Source: Minisyncoccota bacterium
GTDB lineage: Bacteria; Patescibacteriota; Minisyncoccia; Minisyncoccales; CSSED10-335
Direction of reading: 5' to 3'
DNA length: 5,379 nt
NCBI GenBank assembly: GCA_021129615.1
Contig: JAJOKY010000013.1
Location: forward strand, 1 to 5,379
Each line of letters opens with the position of its first letter. Within the stretch, counting starts at the first letter, position 1. Made by a program: the position numbers and the translations under genes. The notes under the pieces were generated by a model, which searched no databases, was not told the DNA's origin, and was given only the letters and a program-made list of their open reading frames with translations. Positions 1-4,675 of the stretch are shown here, piece after piece.

Positions 1-155
1 CACTAAAAGACTCTATCTTGCCAGACGCTTTTTTTATTTGCATATATTTTTATCTTTTTAATCAGAATATAATAGATTATAACCATAAATCAGAAAAAAG
101 AAAAGAATAAACTGAAGCCCTAATGAATTTTATTGATGTTAAAATAGACAAAAAG

Positions 156-194
156 AAATCTTACGGGGAGGGTCTGCCCTCTCCCGCAAGATTT
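156..194 (-). terminator. Bidirectional intrinsic terminator ending the ybeY operon
   Basis: A long GC-rich hairpin lies just past the ybeY stop. The outer arms are AAATCTT (156-162) and AAGATTT (188-194), a perfect 7-bp pairing. After an A/C mismatch, CGGG (164-167) pairs with CCCG (183-186), and after a one-base bulge GAGGG pairs with CCCTC around a TCTG loop. Read on the minus strand, the stem is followed by a CTTTTTG tract, which fits termination of the leftward operon. On the plus strand it is followed by a T-rich run (196-207), so it could also stop rightward transcription. The rest of positions 1-155 is AT-rich, with no convincing gene. Confidence 0.85.
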
Positions 195-198
195 GTTT

Positions 199-618
199 TT
201 ATTTTTTAAAATAATACAACTCTTTTTTACTCATAATTATCTCATCTTTTTCAGACTTTTCGTGGTCATATCCTAATAAGTGAAGTATGCCATGTATCAA
301 AACTTTTTTTATTCCATCTATTTCTTCTTTATTATCTATCTTAATTGCTGAGGGACAAATAATAATTTCACCAATAAAATTGATACCAGTTCTCTCAAGT
401 CCAGTCCCATCGTGAGGGAAAGAAAGGATATCAGTTACTCTATCTTTTTTTCTATATTTTCTATTGATAGCTCTCATCTCCTCCTCTTTGATAAAGGCTA
501 TTGAAACCTCAGCACTTAAAAACCCCTCTTCCATTAGAATAGGGGTCACGGTGTCTTTAACTAATTTATTGTCAATTTTAAAAAAAGATTGGTTAGATAT
601 CAAAATTTCTGGACTCAT
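199..618 (-). CDS. ybeY: Endoribonuclease YbeY (16S rRNA 3'-end maturation / ribosome quality control)
   Basis: This is a single-domain cytoplasmic metal-dependent RNase of the UPF0054/YbeY family, involved in 16S rRNA processing and ribosome quality control. The 139-residue protein matches the usual size, about 140-160. The signature HGILHLLGYDH spans residues 109-119, with the three zinc ligands H109, H113 and H119 in the family's HxxxHxxxxxH spacing. The upstream conserved segment TDILSFP is at 62-68, preceded by the basic NRKYRKKDR stretch. The ATG overlaps the yqeY stop as ATGA (4-nt overlap), and no Shine-Dalgarno is visible, so translation is probably coupled to yqeY. It is the last gene of the leftward operon, followed directly by the terminator at 156-194. 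Its co-location with rpsU, encoding another small-subunit component, fits a ribosome-biogenesis role. The identification is secure from the motif. Confidence 0.96.
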   Translation of the reverse strand: MSPEILISNQSFFKIDNKLVKDTVTPILMEEGFLSAEVSIAFIKEEEMRAINRKYRKKDRVTDILSFPHDGTGLERTGINFIGEIIICPSAIKIDNKEEIDGIKKVLIHGILHLLGYDHEKSEKDEIIMSKKELYYFKK

Positions 619-1109
619 AGAAGGAGAATTTTATTAACTATTTTTCTAGCCTCCGATCCATCTGCTCGACCCTTAATTAGAGGCATTATCTTCGGCATCA
701 CATTTCCAATGTTTCTGTCTTTTTTATCTATACTCGCAATTGCAGTCTCAATTATATTAGAAAGCTCTTCTGTTGATATCTGCTCTGGTAGATATTTTGA
801 TAATAATAATTGTTCTTCTTTCTCTTTCTTAGCAAGATCTTCCCTTCCGCCTTTTTCAAACTCTCTTATCGATTCTCTCCTTTTTTTTAACTCTAAGGCA
901 ATAATAGCCTCTACCTCTTGCTGAGTTAAAGCACTAGCTAGCTCTAATTTATCACCTGAAATCCCATTTTTAGAGTGGGTATATCTTTTACTTCTCTCTC
1001 TGTTTTGTAATTCAGCAATTAACATTCGTAAAACAGAGGTCTCTATCTTTTCTCTATTCTTCACTGACTTAATCAAATCTTTGCGAATCCTATCTATTAA
1101 ATTCACCAT
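615..1109 (-). CDS. yqeY: GatB/YqeY domain-containing protein
   Basis: The product is a 164-residue, highly charged, largely helical protein of the YqeY family, whose domain also forms the tail of GatB, the tRNA-dependent amidotransferase B subunit. Recognisable features are the N-terminal helix with LRMLIAELQNRE (27-38), the LTQQEVEAIIALELKKRRESI helix region (61-81), the FEKGGREDLA stretch (84-93), the KYLPEQIS element (105-112) and the C-terminal GRADGSEARKIV. The protein is somewhat longer than typical stand-alone YqeY (about 150), mainly through residues 40-60. The family's biochemical role is unsettled. Tail domains of this type bind tRNA in GatB, so a tRNA-related role is plausible but not shown. 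Its ATG lies inside the rpsU end (20-nt overlap), with a weak AAGAG about 6 nt upstream. Its stop overlaps the ybeY start, so all three genes appear translationally coupled. Confidence 0.93.
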   Translation of the reverse strand: MVNLIDRIRKDLIKSVKNREKIETSVLRMLIAELQNRERSKRYTHSKNGISGDKLELASALTQQEVEAIIALELKKRRESIREFEKGGREDLAKKEKEEQLLLSKYLPEQISTEELSNIIETAIASIDKKDRNIGNVMPKIMPLIKGRADGSEARKIVNKILLL

Positions 1110-1332
1110 ATCGGCTCTTAATTAACCCTAGTTTGTCTTTCTTAGTATACTCTTCTTTAACCCGTAACTTTCTTAACGCAATTTTTTTCTTTGATTTATC
1201 GCTTAAAGGTCTTACAAAAAACCTCCTCCTGCGAGCTTCTATTAAAATTCCACTCTTTTTGACTGCTTTTGTAAATCTTCTAATCAAACCTTGCGCACTT
1301 TCTCTTTCCTGTTTTTTAACTTCTAATGGCAT
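1090..1332 (-). CDS. rpsU: 30S ribosomal protein S21 (C-terminally extended)
   Basis: S21 is a small basic protein of the 30S subunit platform, located near the 16S 3' end and important in initiation. The 80-residue product has the S21 core: residues 9-30 (RESAQGLIRRFTKAVKKSGI) match the SxxxLIRRFxxxVxxSGIL pattern. The Arg-rich RRRRFF (34-39) and the SDKSKKKIALRKLR segment (44-57) follow. After this comes an extra, still basic tail of about 20 residues ending YGEFNR, making it longer than the typical 58-70 residues. The ATG is at 1332; no Shine-Dalgarno is visible in the AT-rich bases just upstream. The TAG stop lies 20 nt inside yqeY. The 68-bp gap to the upstream HIT gene is the longest in the operon. 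It holds a TTGAAA (1375-1370) and a TAAGAT (1349-1344), but their 20-bp spacing makes a separate promoter unconvincing. Confidence 0.93.
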   Translation of the reverse strand: MPLEVKKQERESAQGLIRRFTKAVKKSGILIEARRRRFFVRPLSDKSKKKIALRKLRVKEEYTKKDKLGLIKSRYGEFNR

Positions 1333-1400
1333 CTGTTTTTTTTATCTTATTTTTTAATTATTTTAATTATTTCAACCGAAATGCTAAAATTAATCTATTT

Positions 1401-1757
1401 TTATGGCATTCCTATAATGTCTCTATCTTTAGCATTTTTCCAGCCACCAAGCAAGTGAAAGTGGATATGGAAAACCTCCTGACCTCCTCCTTTGCCGACA
1501 TTAATAGCCACCTTGTATCCACTCTTATCAATCCCCTGCTCTCGAGCAATCTTTTTAATAATAAGAAAGATATCTCCAATTAGCTCGCTATCTTCTGGTA
1601 AGAGATAATCGATTGATTCAATATGCTTCTTGGGGACTGCTAATAGATGAATTGGCGCCGATGGTTTGATGGTTTTAAAAACTATCACCTTATCATCTTC
1701 GTATAAGATATCAGCAGGAACTTTTTTTTCAATTATTTTACAAAAAATACACTCCAT
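1401..1757 (-). CDS. HIT (histidine triad) family nucleotide hydrolase, HinT-like
   Basis: This is a HIT-superfamily protein of the HINT branch, a family of purine nucleoside phosphoramidate and related nucleotidyl hydrolases. The 118 residues cover the whole domain: MECIFCKII at the start with the C3xxC6 pair, the AVPKKHIESI element (40-49, with H45), and the triad FHIHFHLLGGW (96-106). H97, H99 and H101 form the triad, and H99 is expected to be the nucleophile. I chose the ATG at 1757 because MxCIFCKI is the usual family start. A TTG two codons upstream (1763) would overlap the hisS stop by 4 nt but adds nothing conserved. Only a weak AAGAG lies upstream. With the ATG start the gene begins 2 nt after the hisS TGA, so it is almost certainly co-transcribed and perhaps coupled. 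HINT proteins can hydrolyse aminoacyl-adenylates, so the position next to an aminoacyl-tRNA synthetase is suggestive, but the physiological substrate is unknown. Confidence 0.93.
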   Translation of the reverse strand: MECIFCKIIEKKVPADILYEDDKVIVFKTIKPSAPIHLLAVPKKHIESIDYLLPEDSELIGDIFLIIKKIAREQGIDKSGYKVAINVGKGGGQEVFHIHFHLLGGWKNAKDRDIIGMP

Positions 1758-1759
1758 AA

Positions 1760-3034
1760 TCAACTCTTTAGTTGTCTTTTAATCTCCATTACTATATCTT
1801 TTATCTCAATTGTTTTCTGTTCCCCAGTGTCCATATCTTTAATTATTGCTGAATTATTTAGAGCTTCAGTCTGTCCAATTATTATTGCCACCTTACATCC
1901 AATTCGAGAGGCTCTTGTCATTTGAGTTTTTAGAGAATCCTTTCCAAAAGACTCACTAGTCGCTACTTTATGCTTCCTCAGTTCTCCCATCAATTTTAGG
2001 CTTTTTCTTTTTCCGATATCACCAAGTTGAGCAAGAAAAACTCTATTCTTCTGTTTTTTATTATCGGTATAGTTTATCTGTTTCATCAGTTCAGCTATCC
2101 TTTCAACCCCAAAAGAGACACCAACTGCTGGAGTATCCTTCCCTCCAAGATTCTTTACCAATTTATCATACCTACCACCACCACCCAATGCTAAAGTTTT
2201 TTCATTCTCTTTCAGTGTGGAAAATTCAAAAACAGTTCTAGTATAATAATCTAATCCACGAACTAAATGTGGATTTAGTTGATAGGATACCTCCATCTCA
2301 TCAAGATATTCTAGGGTTTTTTTAAAGTGAGAATGGCAATCTGGGCAAAGGTGATCCATTATTTGAGGAGCTCCATCTATAATCTCTTTACATTTTTGAT
2401 TCTTACAATCAAGAACTCTTAGTGGATTATCTTTAGTCCTTTTTTTACAATCAGAACAAAGGGCTTCCGATTTAGACTTAAGGTATCGAACAAGTATTCG
2501 TCTATATGCTGGGCGACATTCCTTATCTCCTATGCTATTTATTTCTAGAGAAATAGCAATATTGAGATCGCTAAAAAAGCCACAAGCAATCTGTATTATC
2601 TGAGCATCATAGACTGGATGGTCTTCACCAATAGTCTCAAAACCAAATTGCCAAAACTGACGATACCTTCCAGACTGAGGGCGTTCATATCTGAAAAATG
2701 GACCCATATAATAGAGTTTAACTGGTTGAGGATAAGAGAACATACCATGCTCAATATAGGCACGAACAACTGAAGCTGTTCCTTCGGGCCTTAGTGCTAA
2801 GCAATCTCCACCTTTAGTCTTTAGGGTATACATCTCTTTTTGGATAATGTCTGTAATAAGACCAACCCCCTTATTAAATAGCTCGCAATCTTCTAAAATT
2901 GGTGTATCTATTTTATTAAAACTATAAAATTCTGCAATCTCCTTAACCTTATCAGATATTTTCTCAAAACATCTTTGGTCAAATCCCAATATGTCATGCA
3001 TCCCAGTTGGTTTTTGAAATTTTAATTTTTTCAT
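1760..3034 (-). CDS. hisS: Histidyl-tRNA synthetase (class II)
   Basis: HisRS ligates histidine to tRNA-His in the cytoplasm using ATP. The 424-residue product is full length (typical 410-430). Visible class II elements are the N-terminal KPTGMHDIL (8-16), the ALRPEGTASVVRAY segment (80-93), motif 2 with FRYERPQSGRYRQFWQFGFE (114-133), the HisA motif LVRGLDYYTRTVFEF (257-271), the HisB GGGGRYDKLV (284-293), and motif 3 around TPAVGVSFGVERI (301-313). The anticodon-binding domain occupies roughly 333-424. An insertion between motif 2 and HisA carries six cysteines (C193, C196, C210, C215, C230, C233), discussed as a finding. The ATG follows the lepB stop by one base, with no Shine-Dalgarno, so reinitiation after lepB is likely. 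The TGA is 2 nt before the HIT gene ATG. No frameshift or missing catalytic motif is seen. Confidence 0.98.
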   Translation of the reverse strand: MKKLKFQKPTGMHDILGFDQRCFEKISDKVKEIAEFYSFNKIDTPILEDCELFNKGVGLITDIIQKEMYTLKTKGGDCLALRPEGTASVVRAYIEHGMFSYPQPVKLYYMGPFFRYERPQSGRYRQFWQFGFETIGEDHPVYDAQIIQIACGFFSDLNIAISLEINSIGDKECRPAYRRILVRYLKSKSEALCSDCKKRTKDNPLRVLDCKNQKCKEIIDGAPQIMDHLCPDCHSHFKKTLEYLDEMEVSYQLNPHLVRGLDYYTRTVFEFSTLKENEKTLALGGGGRYDKLVKNLGGKDTPAVGVSFGVERIAELMKQINYTDNKKQKNRVFLAQLGDIGKRKSLKLMGELRKHKVATSESFGKDSLKTQMTRASRIGCKVAIIIGQTEALNNSAIIKDMDTGEQKTIEIKDIVMEIKRQLKS

Positions 3035-3035
3035 A

Positions 3036-3581
3036 TTAAAAATTTGGAGTTTTTATCTTTTTTATTCTATTAAATGGAAAGGCACGAACTATCACTCTGC
3101 CAACTATATTTTCTCTTGATAAAGCCCCCCACCTTCTAGAATCAAATGAAGACTTTCTGTTATCGCCCATAACAAAAAATTCATCTTCTCTAAGTGTCAT
3201 CTCTATATTATGAATAAGGGGTCCGCTGGCATAAAGATATTCAGACTCATCAAGAATGATGGTATTGCTATCTATAATTATCTTAATAATATCATTTTTT
3301 ATAATAATAGTCTCCCCTGGAAGTCCAATGATTCTCTTTATATGATTAACGGATGGATTGTTTGGATATTTGAAGACGATGACCTCACCTCTCTCAGGAT
3401 CGCCAAATCTATGAGATACTTCTTCAACGATTAAATAGTCATTATCACTAAAATTTGGCTCCATAGACTGCCCATTAACTATAAATGGCTGGAATAAAAA
3501 ATAACGAATTGGAACAACTATTATTAAAGCAATCGCAATAACCTTAGCAATCTCCCACAAAAATATTATTAAATTTTTCAT
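3036..3581 (-). CDS. lepB: Signal peptidase I
   Basis: LepB is a membrane-bound serine protease that removes signal peptides from exported preproteins on the outer face of the cytoplasmic membrane. The 181-residue product is the compact single-anchor type (Gram-positive SipS-like length). One transmembrane segment spans about residues 11-30, followed by FQPFIVNGQSMEPNF with catalytic Ser39. Other boxes are RGEVIVFKYP (64-73), HIKRIIGLPGE (80-90) with the general base Lys82, and GDNRKSSFDSRRWG (139-152). All conserved boxes are intact. It is the first gene of the leftward operon and ends one base before hisS. There is no Shine-Dalgarno. A candidate extended -10 promoter ends 6 bases before the ATG, implying a leaderless or nearly leaderless mRNA. 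The identification is secure. Confidence 0.97.
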   Translation of the reverse strand: MKNLIIFLWEIAKVIAIALIIVVPIRYFLFQPFIVNGQSMEPNFSDNDYLIVEEVSHRFGDPERGEVIVFKYPNNPSVNHIKRIIGLPGETIIIKNDIIKIIIDSNTIILDESEYLYASGPLIHNIEMTLREDEFFVMGDNRKSSFDSRRWGALSRENIVGRVIVRAFPFNRIKKIKTPNF

Positions 3582-3587
3582 ATAATT

Positions 3588-3615
3588 ATTCTACCAAAGT
3601 TTTAATTTTTTGCAA
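3588..3615 (-). promoter_or_regulatory. Candidate promoter of the lepB-hisS-HIT-rpsU-yqeY-ybeY operon
   Basis: On the minus strand, TTGCAA (3615-3610) and TAGAAT (3593-3588) are separated by 16 bp, and TGG precedes the -10 as an extended -10 motif. The -10 matches consensus at five of six positions and the -35 at four of six. Only 6 bases separate the -10 from the lepB ATG, so transcription would start at or next to the A of the start codon. An alternative minus-strand TATAAT (3646-3641) lies within a palindromic ATTATAAT further upstream, but it has no good -35. Confidence 0.5.
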
Positions 3616-3640
3616 GGCAACTAAGTTGGATCGACTATTC

Positions 3641-3648
3641 ATTATAAT
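3641..3648. promoter_or_regulatory. Palindromic ATTATAAT with overlapping divergent -10 hexamers
   Basis: The 8-bp palindrome ATTATAAT reads as a perfect TATAAT on both strands (3643-3648 plus, 3646-3641 minus). It lies in the middle of the AT-rich divergent region between lepB and pth, so it could serve either direction. No convincing -35 hexamer is found at 16-18 bp on either side, and in so AT-rich a region the match may be chance. For pth, a nearer alternative -10 is TAGAAT at 3745-3750, with a poor TTTTAA -35 at 3722-3727 and a 17-bp spacer, which would give a leader of only about 12 nt. Confidence 0.25.
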
Positions 3649-3768
3649 TATTATCTTGTTTTCAGAAATCTTAACTTGAATACAATGAATAATAGCTGTA
3701 AGGTGAAAATATAAGAATAGGTTTTAAAATTAGAGTAATAGATATAGAATTTATCCAAATAAAAGACT

Positions 3769-4326
3769 ATGAATAAAATAATAATAATTGGATTAGGAAA
3801 TCCTGGTAAAAAATATGAGAACACCCCCCATAATGCTGGGTTTAGTGCTTTAGATTTATTTATAGAAAAAAATAGTCTTCCCACCTTCTCCCTTGTTAAA
3901 AAACTTCAATCTGAAATATCAGAAGCTATGATAGGTGGAATAAAAGTAATACTAGTAAAGCCATTGACCTTTATGAACCTATCGGGGACGGCTATAAAAA
4001 AAGTGCTAAGTGAAATTAAGCCCCAATCAGAAAGTTTAATAAAATTAAAAATAATAGTTATTCATGATGATATAGATATACCAATAGGAGATATAAAAAT
4101 ATCAGAAAATAGGGGTGCTGCTGGACATAAGGGAGTCCTCTCTATTATAAAAGAACTGGGAACTAAAGATTTTACTAGAGTTAGAATTGGAATTCTTCCT
4201 GATAAAAAATATACAACAACTGATATTTTTGTTCTAAGAAGATTACCAGAAAAAGAGAAAAATCTTCTTAAAAAAGGTGTTCAATCTGCTGTTTCAGAGA
4301 TAGAGAGACTCACTAACAAGAAATGA
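3769..4326 (+). CDS. pth: Peptidyl-tRNA hydrolase
   Basis: Pth cleaves the ester bond of peptidyl-tRNAs that drop off the ribosome, recycling tRNA in the cytoplasm. The 185 residues match the usual 185-200. Recognised motifs are IIGLGNPGKKYENTPHNAGF (6-25) with Asn11 and the catalytic His21, VKPLTFMNLSG (63-73), HDDIDIPIG (99-107) with Asp100, and RGAAGHKGVLSII (115-127). Two positions depart from the textbook enzyme: Pro20 replaces the usual Arg before the catalytic His, and Lys121 stands at the position of E. coli Asn114. The core catalytic His and Asp are kept, so an active enzyme is expected. There is no Shine-Dalgarno upstream of the ATG. It diverges from lepB across 187 bp. The TGA stop overlaps the -35 of a candidate promoter for the downstream small transcription unit. 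No terminator directly follows pth; the first is at 4530-4571. Confidence 0.96.
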   Translation: MNKIIIIGLGNPGKKYENTPHNAGFSALDLFIEKNSLPTFSLVKKLQSEISEAMIGGIKVILVKPLTFMNLSGTAIKKVLSEIKPQSESLIKLKIIVIHDDIDIPIGDIKISENRGAAGHKGVLSIIKELGTKDFTRVRIGILPDKKYTTTDIFVLRRLPEKEKNLLKKGVQSAVSEIERLTNKK

Positions 4327-4351
4327 TAATTCTCTATTATCGGGCTATAAT
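4323..4351 (+). promoter_or_regulatory. Candidate promoter of the pth-topA intergenic transcript
   Basis: A perfect -10 TATAAT (4346-4351) lies 17 bp downstream of ATGATA (4323-4328), which matches the -35 consensus at four of six positions and overlaps the pth stop codon. Transcription would start near 4358. An inverted repeat TCTCTATT (4331-4338) / AATAGAGA (4358-4365) brackets the -10, so a regulator-binding site is conceivable. Confidence 0.5.
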
Positions 4352-4396
4352 ATAAGAAATAGAGAGGATTTAGTTTATTAAAAAAATAGAATATAG

Positions 4397-4404
4397 GGAG
4401 GTGA
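4397..4404 (+). promoter_or_regulatory. Near-complete Shine-Dalgarno for the 15-codon ORF
   Basis: GGAGGTGA (4397-4404) is perfectly complementary to the anti-Shine-Dalgarno end of 16S rRNA. The surrounding TAGGGAGGTGA (4394-4404) matches the full 11-base complement at ten positions. Seven bases separate GGAGG from the ATG at 4409, which is close to ideal. No other gene in the window has a ribosome binding site of comparable strength. Confidence 0.7.
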
Positions 4405-4408
4405 AAAA

Positions 4409-4456
4409 ATGAAGGAAAAAATGCAAAAAAATTTGACGACTACTTTATTCAGATAG
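4409..4456 (+). CDS. Putative 15-residue leader or small peptide
   Basis: The predicted peptide is MKEKMQKNLTTTLFR, ending in TAG. It is not recognised and no function is assigned. The support is positional: an ATG at optimal distance from an almost complete Shine-Dalgarno, downstream of a good -10. Its last codons and stop lie inside the first inverted repeat (4433-4463), so ribosome movement through the ORF would open that stem, the arrangement typical of leader peptides. It has three consecutive Thr codons but no long run of one amino acid, so classical amino-acid attenuation is not evident. A seven-A tract (4425-4431) lies at codons 6-8. A -1 shift there would give a 21-residue product ending at 4473. 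The ORF could be fortuitous, but the ribosome binding site makes chance less likely. Confidence 0.4.
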   Translation: MKEKMQKNLTTTLFR

Positions 4457-4500
4457 TCGTTAATGGAGTTTAGATACATAAAAAAATAAGGTATCAAAAA

Positions 4501-4520
4501 TTCACCACGAAGGTGGTGAA
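4501..4520 (+). repeat. Perfect inverted repeat with GAAG tetraloop
   Basis: TTCACCAC (4501-4508) and GTGGTGAA (4513-4520) form a perfect 8-bp stem around GAAG. In the rightward direction A residues follow, so it is not a terminator for pth. The 5' arm TTCACC can instead pair with GGTGAA (4400-4405) in the Shine-Dalgarno of the small ORF, giving an alternative 6-bp helix. Confidence 0.7.
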
Positions 4521-4529
4521 AAAAATAAC

Positions 4530-4571
4530 AAAACTAAAACGATAATCTCTCTAGATCGTTTTGGTTTTTTT
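4530..4571 (+). terminator. Strong intrinsic terminator upstream of topA
   Basis: The arm at 4530-4543 pairs with 4555-4568 in an uninterrupted 14-bp stem (one G-U pair). Its core is ACGAT/ATCGT and the loop is 11 nt. A run of seven T residues (4565-4571) overlaps the base of the stem. It ends the pth-topA intergenic transcript and would also stop readthrough from pth, so topA needs either its own promoter or regulated readthrough. Confidence 0.85.
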
Positions 4572-4640
4572 ATAGCCGCCTATCTTGATGAGTTTTAAGA
4601 AGAGGATGTAAAAATAGGAAGAATTGTCTCCTTAAATAAT

Positions 4641-4669
4641 TTGCTTTTTTTTTCAATAAAAGTTATTTT
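4641..4669 (+). promoter_or_regulatory. Candidate weak promoter for leaderless topA
   Basis: TTGCTT (4641-4646) and TATTTT (4664-4669) are 17 bp apart, and the -10 ends 6 bases before the topA ATG, the same distance as in the lepB promoter candidate. The hexamers match consensus at only three and four of six positions, in a T-rich stretch, so chance is a real possibility. An alternative further upstream is TTGATG (4585-4590) with TAAAAA (4609-4614), an 18-bp spacer. The topA ATG has no Shine-Dalgarno. Confidence 0.3.
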
Positions 4670-4675
4670 TTATAT

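Larger units (their letters stand above)
4358..4571 (+). ncRNA. Candidate structured small RNA or leader transcript between pth and topA (unrecognised)
   Basis: This roughly 214-nt unit is bounded by a consensus -10 and a strong intrinsic terminator. It contains a strong ribosome binding site and a 15-codon ORF (4409-4456), then three consecutive inverted repeats. The first is TTGACGACTA (4433-4442) with TAGTCGTTAA (4454-4463), 10 bp including one G-U. The second is weaker, GATAC (4473-4477) with GTATC (4491-4495). The third is TTCACCAC (4501-4508) with GTGGTGAA (4513-4520), a perfect 8-bp stem with a GAAG loop. The terminator hairpin follows. I see no match to tmRNA, RNase P RNA, SRP RNA or T-box conserved sequences. 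It may be an independent small RNA, an mRNA for a tiny peptide, or a leader whose readthrough reaches topA 104 bp beyond the terminator. The transcript limits are predicted from the promoter and terminator only. Confidence 0.45.

Noticed and set aside
5..37. Possible terminator: AAAAG (5-9) facing CTTTT before a T run
   Set aside because: Only 5 bp pair before a 2x2 internal loop and a 3-bp helix, and no gene end can be seen to its left in the window. Too weak to list.
123..209. 28-codon ORF on the plus strand from an ATG at 123
   Set aside because: It runs straight through the terminator hairpin and its T tract, has no ribosome binding site, and overlaps the ybeY end. It is a chance ORF.
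1133..1583. Plus-strand ORFs of 74 and 85 codons opposite rpsU and the HIT gene
   Set aside because: They are antisense to confidently identified genes, with no family resemblance. They reflect AT-rich composition on the opposite strand.
3651..3884. Minus-strand 77-codon ORF spanning the divergent region and the pth start
   Set aside because: It covers the pth N-terminus (GLGNPG and the catalytic His) in antisense, and its hydrophobic content is the complement of the AT-rich DNA.
4501..4520. T-box-like sequence (AAGGTGGTGAA) suggesting a T-box riboswitch before topA
   Set aside because: The T-box consensus AGGGTGGNACCGCG is not matched beyond GGTGG, no Stem I or specifier loop is visible, and the downstream gene is not an amino-acid-related gene.
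4358..4571. tmRNA, SRP RNA or RNase P RNA in the pth-topA gap
   Set aside because: No tRNA-like acceptor end or T-loop, no SRP apical-loop sequence and no RNase P core motif could be found. The length and terminator fit none of them.
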